From Haloactinomyces albus (GTDB lineage: Bacteria > Actinomycetota > Actinomycetes > Mycobacteriales > Pseudonocardiaceae): a DNA stretch of 64,000 nucleotides. Location: contig NZ_JAVDXW010000001.1 of the NCBI RefSeq assembly GCF_031458135.1, positions 1,798,001 through 1,862,000 on the forward strand, given 5' to 3'. Shown here in pieces: positions 17,901 to 26,118 of the stretch (positions are counted from its first letter, which is position 1; each line of letters starts with the position of its first letter). Below the pieces are notes generated by a model, which was not told the DNA's origin, made no database searches, and worked only from the letters and a program-made list of their open reading frames with translations. A program made the translations under genes and the position numbers.

Positions 17901-18649
17901 TCGATCCGCGTGATGTCCTGCTCGCCCAGATGCAACAGGCTGTCCACGATGCTGGTGTAGGCCCGCAGGGCAGCGTCGGCGGGGTACTGCGTGTTGTCGG
18001 TGACCTGGCGCAGCGAAGCGAGGCGGTCGAGACTGGAGGCGGCCTTGTGGAACCGGTCGGCCACCTCGGGGTACGAGCCGCTTTGGACTCGTTCGATGTC
18101 GGAACGGAACCGGGAGATCGCTCGATCCACAGCGGCTCGTTGCTTGTCCAACTCGGTTCTGTCGGCTGTCCGACCCGAGGCGATGTAGGAGACCGTGAGG
18201 TCGCGCTCGCGCTGCAGCTCGTGCATGACCGACAGGACGCTGGAGTGCAACTCGACCTGACGACTGTTGCCTGCGAGAGCTTGCACCTGCGTGTACGCGG
18301 AGTGGACCTGGAAGACCCCCAGGGCCAGTGCCGCGATCGACGGAACCAGCAGAACCACGAGGAGTTTGGTCCGCAGCCGCCAGTTGCGTATGGATCGCAT
18401 GCCTGCCCAGCCACGGCCGGTGTTCCGCCCGCCCATGGGGCCGACGTCCGTACCCTGCGGCATCGAGTCCCGTATCGATGACGACGGCATGTCACCATCA
18501 CGAGCAGTAGCAGATCCATCACCCATCGAGGGGGGGTGGGAATCTGCTGACCCGACCATGTCGAGACGATCGGGGCCTTTGTCTCCTCGGGCCACTCCGG
18601 GCTTCCTCATTCCGACAGTTGCGGGCACGTGCCGCACCGACCTGGTCAC
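14930..18649 (-). CDS. cvnA: Conservon sensor histidine kinase-like protein CvnA
   Basis: Membrane sensor, up to 1239 residues. A transmembrane helix (LLVVLLVPSIAALALGVF) near residue 95 is followed by an extracellular nitrate/nitrite-sensing (NIT)-type helical domain of about 310 residues, a second helix (YLAAGLVLGALVLAFAIAL) near 420, a HAMP linker, and an ATPase domain with LIAELLENAT (N-box) and EIRDRGVGI and GLYVVGQLSRRHDIGV (G-boxes). No clear phosphoacceptor histidine motif is seen, as usual in CvnA. The last 450 residues are acidic, Pro/Ser-rich and disordered, with DSWPQ repeated by a 15-bp unit. The start is uncertain: ATG 18649 is the longest; ATG 18559 and others inside the basic leader are possible. 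Confidence 0.9.
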   Translation of the reverse strand: MTRSVRHVPATVGMRKPGVARGDKGPDRLDMVGSADSHPPSMGDGSATARDGDMPSSSIRDSMPQGTDVGPMGGRNTGRGWAGMRSIRNWRLRTKLLVVLLVPSIAALALGVFQVHSAYTQVQALAGNSRQVELHSSVLSVMHELQRERDLTVSYIASGRTADRTELDKQRAAVDRAISRFRSDIERVQSGSYPEVADRFHKAASSLDRLASLRQVTDNTQYPADAALRAYTSIVDSLLHLGEQDITRIDNPEVVRLVLAASAMSHVEEQESTKRALLAAVLHGDGFDAGEQREFLAADAALQAALHDFRKWATPAQLQSYNDIVSGLAVDRASTIEETALVRARSDSTAAQSGTRPGSPVTQSDEALAGLSTQEWLQTSTETVNLTHRMSRQLHGQLQDRVDALAGEARTRMYLAAGLVLGALVLAFAIALMVGRSLLLPLRTLRRSALDVADNRLPEAVDSILDESDPDTSVRGRIEPIPVHTEEEIGRVARSFDAVHSQALRLASEQALLRNNVNDLFVNLARRSQTLVQRQLSLIERLEQDEQDPDQLSSLFELDHLATRMRRNNENLLILGGTDLTRRTMRPVPLTEVVGAAVSEVEQYARIAIADAPELAIQGRIVNDVVHLIAELLENATVFSNPDTEVTVRTVYRKQELVLEIRDRGVGIDSEELSDINDRLTRPPDVDVAVSRRMGLYVVGQLSRRHDIGVELQNNEDLEGGITATVRLSGQIVVQLTPDGPMPMPDIQHAPSGEQRDPLSDTGAHGGLAAAFGRDGIERAPVEPPTEMAMPVGGDARTSAEEPVEDSWPQDSWPQDSWPELEEIGEPANQYSVHVSSGSSYGVADVPHWDATSDVVKSGGDDEFTRDEPVEAEWPSEDAVMDEEVPDALDGQCGVPPGVDDPGNLFHSPFEAEKTTQFARIPAEEERARDVAGAPAPVDNGVQAQDPADNTWSKGVARDMDDAPTERLPIYEAVLSQWFRESDEDDNARPMTRGSSREEAGNFDSSAPSAPAERPNNGSPVSQSPPSRDAVLDQDTAMNMFGGPAGFEVEPDEFAARNGTGWSPAEETPSWDPFAARNGHSGRNGSSVLPDPAEESAPNGSALPSNVPEGPRVGRRAATREQRDRVAQARQAAEPGWGAGDAGWQAAEALLEQDEQEQETTSAGLPKRKPQSNLVPGSAAPQPQSPPPSRPTSARSADAVRGRMSNFQQGVQRGRHAKTEESASTEQSHSIPSRHEEQE

Positions 18650-18996
18650 CAGCCGGCACGAAAAGCCGAAATTTGCAGCTCAGGGGAAGGTGACCAGCAG
18701 GCCGCCCAGTCCCTCGCCACACGGGAGCACGAGGTTGTCACTCCCATGGGCGGGCCCAGCGTACTGGCGACGACCACGGGCGGGGAAGTGGGGCTCGCTA
18801 TACGTAGGGTGATTCATACTCAGTTCCTGAACGCCCATTCAGGTGAAATCAATCTCCGGCCCGCTGGCGGCGCCCCCACGGCGTCCGTGAACAGCCTCAC
18901 TCTTCCGGTTGAGTTCTCCAGCACTGTTGACTCGCAGTGGCGGAGACGTAAGAGTGCATGGCGTTCCTCACCTACCACGTCACCGGAGAGCCCGAG
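18650..18996. other. Divergent promoter region between cvnA and the ABC transporter operon
   Basis: No gene is seen. It must hold the cvnA promoter on the minus strand, but I find no clear hexamers for it. On the plus strand TTGACT (18927-18932) and TAAGAG (18949-18954), 16 bp apart, make a good promoter for the transporter operon. A small inverted repeat CCTGAA/TTCAGG lies near 18828-18846. Confidence 0.5.
18927..18954 (+). promoter_or_regulatory. Promoter of the SsuA-like transporter operon
   Basis: -35 TTGACT, 16-bp spacer, -10 TAAGAG. Transcription should start near 18960, so the upstream ATG at 18958 would be outside or at the very edge of the mRNA. This favours ATG 18997, which has a proper ribosome binding site, as the start of the binding-protein gene. 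Confidence 0.55.
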
Positions 18997-20028
18997 ATGG
19001 TTCGACCTGTCTCCCGAGTCCGCCGCAGACGCGGCTCACCGCTTCGGACAGCCCTGACACTGACCGCCTGCATCGGTCTCTTCCTCGTCTCCGGCTGCGG
19101 CCTACTCAGCGGTTCGGAAGGCAAAGCCGCCAACCAGGGCAATGGCAACGGCCTGACCACGATCACCGTCGGTACGATGCCCGCGGTCGACGTGGCTCCA
19201 CTGCACCTGGCCATCCAGAACGGTTACTTCGAACAAGCCGGCCTCAAGCTCGATCTGCAGACCATCTCCGGCGGCGCTCAGGGCATCCCCAAGCTGGCCA
19301 ACGGCTCCCTGGACGTCACCTTCGGGAACTGGGTCTCGTTCTTCCGCGCCCAGCAGAAGGGAGTGGTGGACCTCAAGGCCATCTCGGACGCCTACCAGGC
19401 CGCCAAGGGCACCTTCCTGCTGATGCGCATGCCCGGTAAGGGGATCACCTCTCCCGAGAGGCTGCAGAACGAGAAGATCGCGGTCAACACCCGCGCGAAC
19501 ATCAACGAGCTGCTCACGATCACGACGCTGAAGCCCTACGGGCTGACTCCGGGAGAAGACTACGAGTTCGTGACCATGGACTTCCCGGACATGCCCTCAG
19601 CCGTGCAACGTGGCGATGTCGCGGCCGCTTCGGTGATCGAACCGTTCATCTCCCAAGCCAACAAGCTCGGCGCCGAGACACTGCTCGACACCGCATCGGG
19701 GCCCACCGCGAACATGCCCATCGCCGGATACGCGGCAACTCAGAAATGGGTGGAAAACCACCGTGGCGCCGCGGCCAAGTTCCAGCGGGTGATGTCGCGA
19801 GCCCAGCAAGAGGCCGGTGCGGATCGCAACAAGGTCGAGAAACTCCTCCCCACCTACACCAAGATCGATCCGGAGACGGCTCCCCTGGTGCAGATCGGTA
19901 CCTATCCCACGACACTGGATGCCTCCCGGCTGCAGCGGGTCGTCGGGCTGATGAAGGCCAACGGGGAACTTCCCCAGGGCAAGTTCGACGTCGAATCCAT
20001 GTTGTTCCACGCACCGCCCGCGAAGTGA
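18997..20028 (+). CDS. ABC transporter substrate-binding lipoprotein, SsuA/NMT1 type
   Basis: 343 residues. Basic N-terminus, hydrophobic stretch and lipobox VSGC with the acceptor cysteine at about residue 34. The mature part has the NMT1/SsuA fold signature TVGTMPAVDVAPLHLAIQNG, GGAQGIPKLANGSLDVTFGN and later FPDMPSAVQRGDVAAASVIEPF. Relatives bind nitrate, sulfonates, taurine, bicarbonate or thiamine precursors; the sequence does not decide between them. ATG 18997 has GGAG eight nt upstream; ATG 18958 (13 residues longer) lies at the predicted transcription start. Two permeases and an ATPase follow in one operon. Confidence 0.9.
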   Translation: MVRPVSRVRRRRGSPLRTALTLTACIGLFLVSGCGLLSGSEGKAANQGNGNGLTTITVGTMPAVDVAPLHLAIQNGYFEQAGLKLDLQTISGGAQGIPKLANGSLDVTFGNWVSFFRAQQKGVVDLKAISDAYQAAKGTFLLMRMPGKGITSPERLQNEKIAVNTRANINELLTITTLKPYGLTPGEDYEFVTMDFPDMPSAVQRGDVAAASVIEPFISQANKLGAETLLDTASGPTANMPIAGYAATQKWVENHRGAAAKFQRVMSRAQQEAGADRNKVEKLLPTYTKIDPETAPLVQIGTYPTTLDASRLQRVVGLMKANGELPQGKFDVESMLFHAPPAK

Positions 20029-20070
20029 CCGTGACCGTGCACATCGAGCAGCACAACGGACTCGGACTCC

Positions 20071-20835
20071 ATGCGTCATAGCGTTCGAGCCCTGATCGGA
20101 GTGGCCGGCTTTCTCGGAGTGTGCGAGATCGTCGGCCGCTCCGGCCTGGCTCCGCAGGAATACCTTCCGCCTCCGTCCATCGTGCTGACGGAGCTGGCTC
20201 GCCTCCTCGGCGAGCGAACCTTCCTCCTCGATGTCATCGCCACGATGCTGGCCTGGCTGATCGCGCTCTCGATCACGGCGGTGATCGCCGTCCCGGCCGG
20301 ACTACTGCTGGGCAGCGTGCCGATGCTGCGTAACGCCGTCGGTGCCGTGGTGGAGTTCCTCCGGCCGATCCCGTCGGTGGCGCTGATCCCGCTGGTGCTG
20401 GTCATCGCCGGTGGCGGCCCCGACACCAAGATCTTCCTCGCCGTCTACGCGGCGGTCTGGCCACTCCTGTTCAACACCATCTACGCCCTCGGCGAGATCG
20501 ATGACCAATTGATCGACTCGACCAGGGCGTTCAACATCTCCCGCCGCGAGGTGCTGCTGCGGGTCACGCTGCCGAGCGTGACGCCGTTCGTCCTGACCGG
20601 TCTGCGCCTGTCCGCGAGCACGGCACTGATCGTGCTGATCAGCACCGAGATGCTGGCACCGGGAAGCGGCGGTATCGGCCACTTCATCTACCTCGCCAGC
20701 AGCGGTGCGGGACGGATGGACCAGGTCCTGGCAGGCACCCTGGTCGCCGGAATGCTGGGATACCTGATCAACGCCGGGATGGCGGGCGTACAGCGGCGCT
20801 GGGTTACCTGGGCACCGGCCGGAGGGACGACATGA
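20071..20835 (+). CDS. ABC transporter permease, SsuC/TauC type (first)
   Basis: 254 residues with about six membrane segments. The permease motif appears as LIDSTRAFNISRREVLLRVTLP, followed by a glycine (PSVTPFVLTGLRLSAS). It pairs with the next permease, and the genes overlap by 4 nt (ATGA). Two different permease genes side by side suggest a heterodimeric channel, whereas the Ssu and Tau systems of enterobacteria have one permease. The substrate is set by the binding protein and is unknown. Confidence 0.92.
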   Translation: MRHSVRALIGVAGFLGVCEIVGRSGLAPQEYLPPPSIVLTELARLLGERTFLLDVIATMLAWLIALSITAVIAVPAGLLLGSVPMLRNAVGAVVEFLRPIPSVALIPLVLVIAGGGPDTKIFLAVYAAVWPLLFNTIYALGEIDDQLIDSTRAFNISRREVLLRVTLPSVTPFVLTGLRLSASTALIVLISTEMLAPGSGGIGHFIYLASSGAGRMDQVLAGTLVAGMLGYLINAGMAGVQRRWVTWAPAGGTT

Positions 20836-21653
20836 GCGCGGCGACCAGGATCACCGATGCGGCACCGGCGCGGCTGCGAAACCGATTCGGTCGGTTGGCA
20901 CAGCAGTGGACGGTGTTCTTCGCCTGCGTACTCGGCTGGCAACTGGCGACCGTCTCGGCGCAGAGCCTCTTCTTCCCCACACCGCTGGAGATCGGTACGC
21001 GGATGTGGAGCAACTGGTTCAGCGGTCCGGCCGGGCAGGTGTTTCTGACCGATGCGGCCTTCGCCGACATATTTCCCAGCGTGGGCCGGTTGTTGCTCGG
21101 CTGGCTGCTCGCCGCGGTGGTCGGGGTGACAGTCGGCCTGTTGCTGGGCCGTTCCCACAACGCCATGGCCTACTGCGGTCCCCTGCTGTCGTTCGCCCGG
21201 TCGATTCCGCCTCCCGCGCTGGTACCGGTCTTCCTGGTGCTGTTCAGCATCGGATTCAGGATGCAACTGGCCACGATCATCTTCGGGTCCATCTGGCCGG
21301 TCCTGCTCAACAGCGCCGACGGCGCTCGCGCGGTCGACACCACCAAGGCCGAAACCGCCCGCGCATTTCGCATCCCCCGTGGACAGTGGTTGCGCGCCAT
21401 CGTGCTTCCCACGGCGCTGCCGAAGATCTTCGCCGGGCTGCGGATCAGCCTCTCCCTCGCGCTGATCATGATGGTGATCTCCGAGCTCGTCGGGGCGACC
21501 AACGGCATCGGCCACACGATGACACTCGCACAGTTCCGATTCGACTACACACAGCTCTGGGCCGGAATCGTGCTGCTGGGCGTGCTCGGATACGCCCTCA
21601 ATGCCGCCCTGCAGACCATCGAGAAACGAGTGCTGCACGCCTTTCCCCAATGA
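20832..21653 (+). CDS. ABC transporter permease, SsuC/TauC type (second)
   Basis: 273 residues, again about six membrane helices. The EAA-like loop is ARAFRIPRGQWLRAIVLPTALP, then KIFAGLRISLSLALIMM. The SIPPPALVPVFLVLFSIG segment is typical of SsuC/TauC-type permeases. It starts with ATG inside the end of the first permease gene (ATGA overlap), so the two are translationally coupled. It differs clearly from the first permease and is not a recent duplicate. Confidence 0.92.
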   Translation: MSAATRITDAAPARLRNRFGRLAQQWTVFFACVLGWQLATVSAQSLFFPTPLEIGTRMWSNWFSGPAGQVFLTDAAFADIFPSVGRLLLGWLLAAVVGVTVGLLLGRSHNAMAYCGPLLSFARSIPPPALVPVFLVLFSIGFRMQLATIIFGSIWPVLLNSADGARAVDTTKAETARAFRIPRGQWLRAIVLPTALPKIFAGLRISLSLALIMMVISELVGATNGIGHTMTLAQFRFDYTQLWAGIVLLGVLGYALNAALQTIEKRVLHAFPQ

Positions 21654-21702
21654 CCGGGAAAATCCTGCAGCGCAGGATCTCACAACGGACGGGAGTTTCC
21701 TC

Positions 21703-22578
21703 GTGGCGACCATGCTCGACGTGGCCGAGCTCGGCCACACCTACGGCGGCGGGCAGACGCACACCGCGATGTCGGACCTGTCGTTCACCGTGGAAGCCGG
21801 CGAACTCGTTTGCATCGTCGGCCCTTCCGGATGCGGCAAGTCCACCCTGCTGCGGTGTATCGCCCGGCTCATCGAGCCGAGCCGGGGGCAGGTCCACCTG
21901 CACGGCGATCTCGTCCGGGAGGTTCCCGAGGATCTGGCGGTGGTGTTCCAGGACTACAGCCGCTCGCTGTTTCCGTGGATGAGCGTGCGGGGCAACATCG
22001 AGTTTCCACTGCGTTCCCGCGGAGTGAGCAAGTCCGAGCGGCGCGAACGTGCCGAGGAGACGCTGAGCCGGGTCGGCCTGCCGGATGCCGCGACGAAGTA
22101 CCCGTGGCAGCTTTCCGGGGGGATGCAGCAGCGGGTGGCGATCGCGCGGGCATTGGCATGCCGCCCCACGCTGCTGCTCATGGACGAGCCCTTCGCCTCG
22201 GTGGACGCCCAGACTCGCTTCGACCTGGAGGACCTGCTGCTGCAGGTGCGCAGGGAGCAGGACACCACGGTGCTGCTGGTCACCCACGATATCGACGAGA
22301 GTGTCTATCTCAGTGACCGTGTCCTGGTGCTGTCGAAGTCACCCGCCTCGATCGTGGCGGACCTGCCGGTCGGATTGGGCACCGACCGGGATCAGATCAC
22401 CACCCGCGAGTCCGAGACCTTCGTTCACCTGCGCAGCGAGATCGCCCGCCTGCTGCGCGATGCTCCGGAGGATGCCCCGGAGACGAAGACCTCGGTCGCT
22501 CCGCCGGAGGGCACCTCGATACACGAGGACAGCGCCACGAGCACGGCCTCGGCACGGACGGAATCCGCCGACGCGTGA
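21703..22578 (+). CDS. ABC transporter ATP-binding protein, SsuB/TauB type
   Basis: ATPase of the preceding importer, 291 residues. Walker A GPSGCGKST, Q-loop FQDYSRSLFPW, signature LSGGMQQR, Walker B LLLMDEPFASVD and H-loop LVTHDIDESVYL. The sequence of the Q-loop and D-loop fits the nitrate/sulfonate/taurine group. The GTG at 21703 has GGGAG seven nt upstream and is preferred to ATG 21712. The last 35 residues are acidic and Ser/Thr-rich with no obvious function. It ends the operon; the next gene is convergent after 33 nt. Confidence 0.92.
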   Translation: MATMLDVAELGHTYGGGQTHTAMSDLSFTVEAGELVCIVGPSGCGKSTLLRCIARLIEPSRGQVHLHGDLVREVPEDLAVVFQDYSRSLFPWMSVRGNIEFPLRSRGVSKSERRERAEETLSRVGLPDAATKYPWQLSGGMQQRVAIARALACRPTLLLMDEPFASVDAQTRFDLEDLLLQVRREQDTTVLLVTHDIDESVYLSDRVLVLSKSPASIVADLPVGLGTDRDQITTRESETFVHLRSEIARLLRDAPEDAPETKTSVAPPEGTSIHEDSATSTASARTESADA

Positions 22579-22611
22579 CCGGCGCGATCCCAGCACCGTC
22601 ACCGAGCCGGA

Positions 22612-23337
22612 TCACGAGGCGCTCACCCGAGTGAAGCACGCCGTCAGCGGCGGTGTTCGTGTTCCGAGATAGGACTCGAGAACCCCGCAGACATCCTCGC
22701 CGGGAACGACGTGTTTCACCTCCGTCACCCGGAGATCGGCTCGTGGGTCCCCGCAGGCAACCTTGATCGGCGCGGCGTCCGGATTCCCTCCCGTCGTCAG
22801 GCAGTCGGAAGCCGCGAAGTCGGGAGTGATGCAGAGCACCCTGTCCGGCTCCTTCTCCCAGAAACTGCCCCCGCACCGCTGGAAGATCCCCTCAGGAGAG
22901 CCGATGGGGCCTTCGACGACCTGTACGACCCGGTAACTCGACCGGACGCTCCCGCACTCCGCGACAAAGATGTCCGCGTTCATCGCCACCTCGTCGCTCC
23001 CGATGCAGTCCCCGGCCTCGATCTCATCGCCGCCGAGCACGAAGAGCGACACCACGAGCACCACTCCGAGCAGCACGGCCATGCCGGCTCCGACACCTCC
23101 GATGATCCAGCCCGTGTGCTTCTTCCGTGGTGGTGGCCCTGGTGGTGGCCCCCACTCGGAGATCTGCCCACCGAATCGTCCCTGCGGCGGATATCCCGTA
23201 CCCGGAGGTTGCTGGTAAGCAGGCTGCGCGGGACCTCCCCAGAAGGACCCGTGCGGCCCCTGCTGGGGATAGCCCTGCTGTGGGTACCCCTGCCGGGGAC
23301 AGCCCGGAGGACCGGGTTGCTGCGGCGGAAAGCTCAC
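22612..23337 (-). CDS. Proline/glutamine-rich single-pass membrane protein with cysteine-rich outer domain
   Basis: 241 residues, not assigned to a family I can name. Residues 1-72 are rich in P, Q, G and Y with repeats of GYPQQ type, expected to be cytoplasmic and disordered. One transmembrane segment follows (TGWIIGGVGAGMAVLLGVVL, about 75-103). The outer part of about 130 residues has seven cysteines (for example GDCIGSDE, VAECGS, QRCGGSF, VLCITPD, SDCLTTGG, VACGDP), suggesting disulfides. Similar layouts are common in actinomycete envelope proteins next to kinases and ESX loci. The GTG at 23337 has GAGG five nt upstream. Confidence 0.75.
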   Translation of the reverse strand: MSFPPQQPGPPGCPRQGYPQQGYPQQGPHGSFWGGPAQPAYQQPPGTGYPPQGRFGGQISEWGPPPGPPPRKKHTGWIIGGVGAGMAVLLGVVLVVSLFVLGGDEIEAGDCIGSDEVAMNADIFVAECGSVRSSYRVVQVVEGPIGSPEGIFQRCGGSFWEKEPDRVLCITPDFAASDCLTTGGNPDAAPIKVACGDPRADLRVTEVKHVVPGEDVCGVLESYLGTRTPPLTACFTRVSAS

Positions 23338-23639
23338 GTGTTCCTCTCACGACGATCATCCGATCGACGTAAGAACATATCCGACGACATCCGGGTGGAG
23401 CGCCGATCGCCGCATTCGGTATCGGTGGGATACCGGAACGTACCGGAGCCGAGACCCGGATCAGCCTCGGCCGGACTCCTCGATCACCCGACGGGCGGTC
23501 CGCTCGACTTCGGCCACCACCATGACCGGAGTACCCGTACTCCGGTGGAATACTGGATGACCGTGCCACCGTTGGTGGCAACGGTGCCCGCCACCGGCAC
23601 GAACCCGATCACAACCGCCCTCGCGAGGAGCCTGCCCCC
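23338..23639. other. Divergent intergenic region before xpb
   Basis: No gene is seen. The region contains two inverted repeats: CGGTATC/GATACCG with a 5-nt spacer at about 23417-23435, and the longer repeat at 23525-23546. Both could be operators for the xpb promoter, which must lie near here. Confidence 0.45.
23525..23546. promoter_or_regulatory. 22-bp operator-like inverted repeat upstream of xpb
   Basis: ACCGGAGTAC, two spacer bases (CC), then GTACTCCGGT: perfect 10-bp arms. The short spacing suits a dimeric DNA-binding protein better than an RNA hairpin. It lies 94 bp before the xpb start codon. No matching regulator is apparent in the window. Confidence 0.5.
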
Positions 23640-25301
23640 GTGACTGATGGACCTCTCATCGTCCAGTCGGACAAGACCCTGCTGCTCGAGGTCGACCACG
23701 CCCAAGCCGACGAAGCACGCACCGCCATCGCCCCGTTCGCCGAACTCGAACGGGCTCCGGAGCACGTGCACACCTATCGGATCACGCCACTGGCCCTGTG
23801 GAACGCGCGCGCCGCCGGGCACGACGCGGAACAGGTCGTCGACGCACTCGTCTCCCATTCGCGCTACCCCGTACCGCAGCCCCTGCTGGTCGATGTCACC
23901 GAGACGATGGGGCGCTTCGGGCGGTTGGAACTGGCCAACGATCCGGCGCACGGACTCGTGCTGAACTCGCGGGACCGTGCCGTCCTCGAAGAGGTCCTAC
24001 GCAGCAAAAAGGTCAAGCCGATGCTCGGTGCGCGGATCGACGACGACACCGTCGTGGTGCACAAGAGCGAGCGCGGACGCCTCAAGCAGGCACTGCTCAA
24101 GCTCGGCTGGCCCGCCGAGGACCTCGCGGGCTACGTCGACGGCGAGGCCCACCCGATCTCGCTGGACGAAAGTGGCTGGCAACTGCGCGAGTATCAGCGT
24201 CAGGCCGCGCAGTCGTTCTGGGCGGGTGGATCCGGAGTCGTCGTCCTGCCCTGCGGCGCGGGCAAGACCCTCGTCGGTGCTGCCGCGATGGCCGAAGCGC
24301 AGGCGACCACGCTGATCCTGGTCACCAACACCGTCGCGGCCCGGCAGTGGAAACGCGAACTCGTCGAGCGGACCTCGCTGACCGAGGAGGAGATCGGCGA
24401 GTACTCGGGGGAGACGAAGGAGATCCGCCCGGTCACCATCGCGACTTACCAGGTCATCACCCGCAAGTCCAAGGGCGAGTACAAGCATCTGGAGCTGTTC
24501 GACTCCCGCGACTGGGGCCTGGTCATCTACGACGAAGTGCATCTGCTGCCCGCGCCCGTGTTCCGGATGACCGCCGACCTGCAGTCCCGAAGGAGGCTGG
24601 GACTGACCGCGACCCTCGTCCGCGAGGACGGCCGCGAGGGCGACGTGTTCTCCCTGATCGGACCCAAGCGTTACGACGCACCGTGGAAGGACATCGAGTC
24701 GCAGGGCTGGATCGCACCGGCCGAATGCGTCGAGGTCCGGGTCACGCTCACCGAGAACGAGCGACTGTCCTATGCGACCTCCGAAGCCGAGGAACGCTAC
24801 AAGGTGTGCTCCACCGCGCACACCAAAGCCCCCGTCGTGCGGGCGATCCTCGATCAGCATCCCGGTGAGCCCGCTCTGGTCATCGGTGCCTACCTGGAAC
24901 AGTTGCACGAGCTCGGCGAGGCGCTGGACGCCGCGATCGTCGAGGGTTCCACGAGGAACAAGGAACGCGAGGCACTGTACGAGGCGTTCCGGCGCGGTGA
25001 GATCAACCGACTGGTCGTGTCGAAGGTCGCCAACTTCTCCATCGACCTGCCCGAGGCGTCGGTGGCCGTGCAGGTGTCGGGAACATTCGGTTCCCGGCAG
25101 GAAGAGGCGCAGCGGCTCGGACGGTTGCTGCGGCCCAAGGCCGAGCGCAAGCAGGCCCACTTCTACTCCGTGGTCTCCCGCGACACGCTCGACACCGACT
25201 ACGCCGCCCATCGGCAACGGTTCCTCGCCGAGCAGGGTTACGCCTATCGCATCGTCGACTCCGACGACCTGCTCGGACCTGCCCTCCCCGATGTCGGCTG
25301 A
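23640..25301 (+). CDS. XPB-type DNA repair helicase
   Basis: Superfamily 2 DNA helicase of the XPB/ERCC3 family, 553 residues. An N-terminal damage-recognition-like part (1-180) precedes helicase domain 1: Walker A VLPCGAGKTLVG, DEVH box (IYDEVHLLPA), motif III LTATLVREDG, then domain 2 with FGSRQEEAQRLGRLLRPK (motif VI). The RED motif is represented by VREDGRE. Bacterial XPB acts as an ATP-dependent 3'-5' helicase and is thought to help repair. The start is GTG at 23640 with GAGGAG upstream. Its usual partner, the helicase-associated protein, is encoded 10.5 kb away at 10795. Confidence 0.93.
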   Translation: MTDGPLIVQSDKTLLLEVDHAQADEARTAIAPFAELERAPEHVHTYRITPLALWNARAAGHDAEQVVDALVSHSRYPVPQPLLVDVTETMGRFGRLELANDPAHGLVLNSRDRAVLEEVLRSKKVKPMLGARIDDDTVVVHKSERGRLKQALLKLGWPAEDLAGYVDGEAHPISLDESGWQLREYQRQAAQSFWAGGSGVVVLPCGAGKTLVGAAAMAEAQATTLILVTNTVAARQWKRELVERTSLTEEEIGEYSGETKEIRPVTIATYQVITRKSKGEYKHLELFDSRDWGLVIYDEVHLLPAPVFRMTADLQSRRRLGLTATLVREDGREGDVFSLIGPKRYDAPWKDIESQGWIAPAECVEVRVTLTENERLSYATSEAEERYKVCSTAHTKAPVVRAILDQHPGEPALVIGAYLEQLHELGEALDAAIVEGSTRNKEREALYEAFRRGEINRLVVSKVANFSIDLPEASVAVQVSGTFGSRQEEAQRLGRLLRPKAERKQAHFYSVVSRDTLDTDYAAHRQRFLAEQGYAYRIVDSDDLLGPALPDVG

Positions 25302-25403
25302 CGGTGTGCGAAAGCCACCCGGCAGCACGTCCGGTCACACTCCGTCCGAATCCGGGATCAACCGGATACGGTGGCGACAAGCATACGCAGCACGGGAGAA
25401 CAG

Positions 25404-26000
25404 ATGAGCGCCGACAAACAGGACATCGCAACAGGAGGCGGCGCACACCGGTTCGTCGGACTCGCCGAGAACCTCGAACACCATGCGGGCAGGCCCAGCG
25501 GAGCCGAGCCGCCGAACGTGCGCGGTGACAACCGCGGATACGGTCTGGTTTTCTTCCAACTCGACGAGTACCACCTGACCACGGTCATCAGCTCGGGACT
25601 GCGGTTCCAGTCGATCGGTGCCGATCCGGCGCAGGAACTCGCCTGCACCGTGTATCGGGAGCAGGCCGAAGCAGCGCGATACCTGGTCGACCTCACGGCG
25701 CAGCTCCTCGTGGAAATGGGCACTCATGTGACTCCCGATCAGGTCATCCCCAATGAGCAGCCCTTGCTGGCGAACACGGAGTTCCACGGTGTGCTCGCGG
25801 GCGGGCATCCCCTGTTCCCCGCGGAGTTCACCCGGTTCACCGACGCGGACGGTGTCGAACAACTTCAGGTGTTCACGCTGCTGCCGGTGACCCTGGGGGA
25901 GATCAACTTCGTGCTCGACAACGGTGTCTCCGCCCTGCGGCAGCAGTGGGCCCGCTTCGAGGTCGACGTGTTCGACCTCGGTCGCCCCAGCGTGGCCTGA
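25404..26000 (+). CDS. Suppressor-of-fused (SUFU) domain protein, copy 1
   Basis: 198 residues, cytoplasmic. It resembles the bacterial SUFU family: GYGLVFFQLDEYHLTTVISSG, then a charged helix, and LLPVTLGEINFVLDNGVSAL near the end. It is related to the gene at 35543; both share spacing and key words such as TSGLR/SSGLR, ELxCT and ITxGE/VTLGE. Bacterial SUFU proteins have been proposed as immunity proteins for polymorphic toxins, but no toxin gene is nearby, so function is open. The ATG at 25404 has GGGAG upstream. It lies 102 nt after xpb. Confidence 0.75.
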   Translation: MSADKQDIATGGGAHRFVGLAENLEHHAGRPSGAEPPNVRGDNRGYGLVFFQLDEYHLTTVISSGLRFQSIGADPAQELACTVYREQAEAARYLVDLTAQLLVEMGTHVTPDQVIPNEQPLLANTEFHGVLAGGHPLFPAEFTRFTDADGVEQLQVFTLLPVTLGEINFVLDNGVSALRQQWARFEVDVFDLGRPSVA

Positions 26001-26118
26001 GAACAGCCGGTGGAGAGCATTCGGTGCCATCCCGTGTCATCGTGGTTCGACCGCACCCGAACGTGTTACCGGCGCCATCTCGGCGTGCCGAGTCGACGGT
26101 CGGTGAAAGGATCGGAGT

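Noticed and set aside
20688..21740. 350-codon minus-strand frame over the permease genes
   Set aside because: Antisense to two clear permeases; Gln/Arg/Asp-rich composition of a shadow frame.
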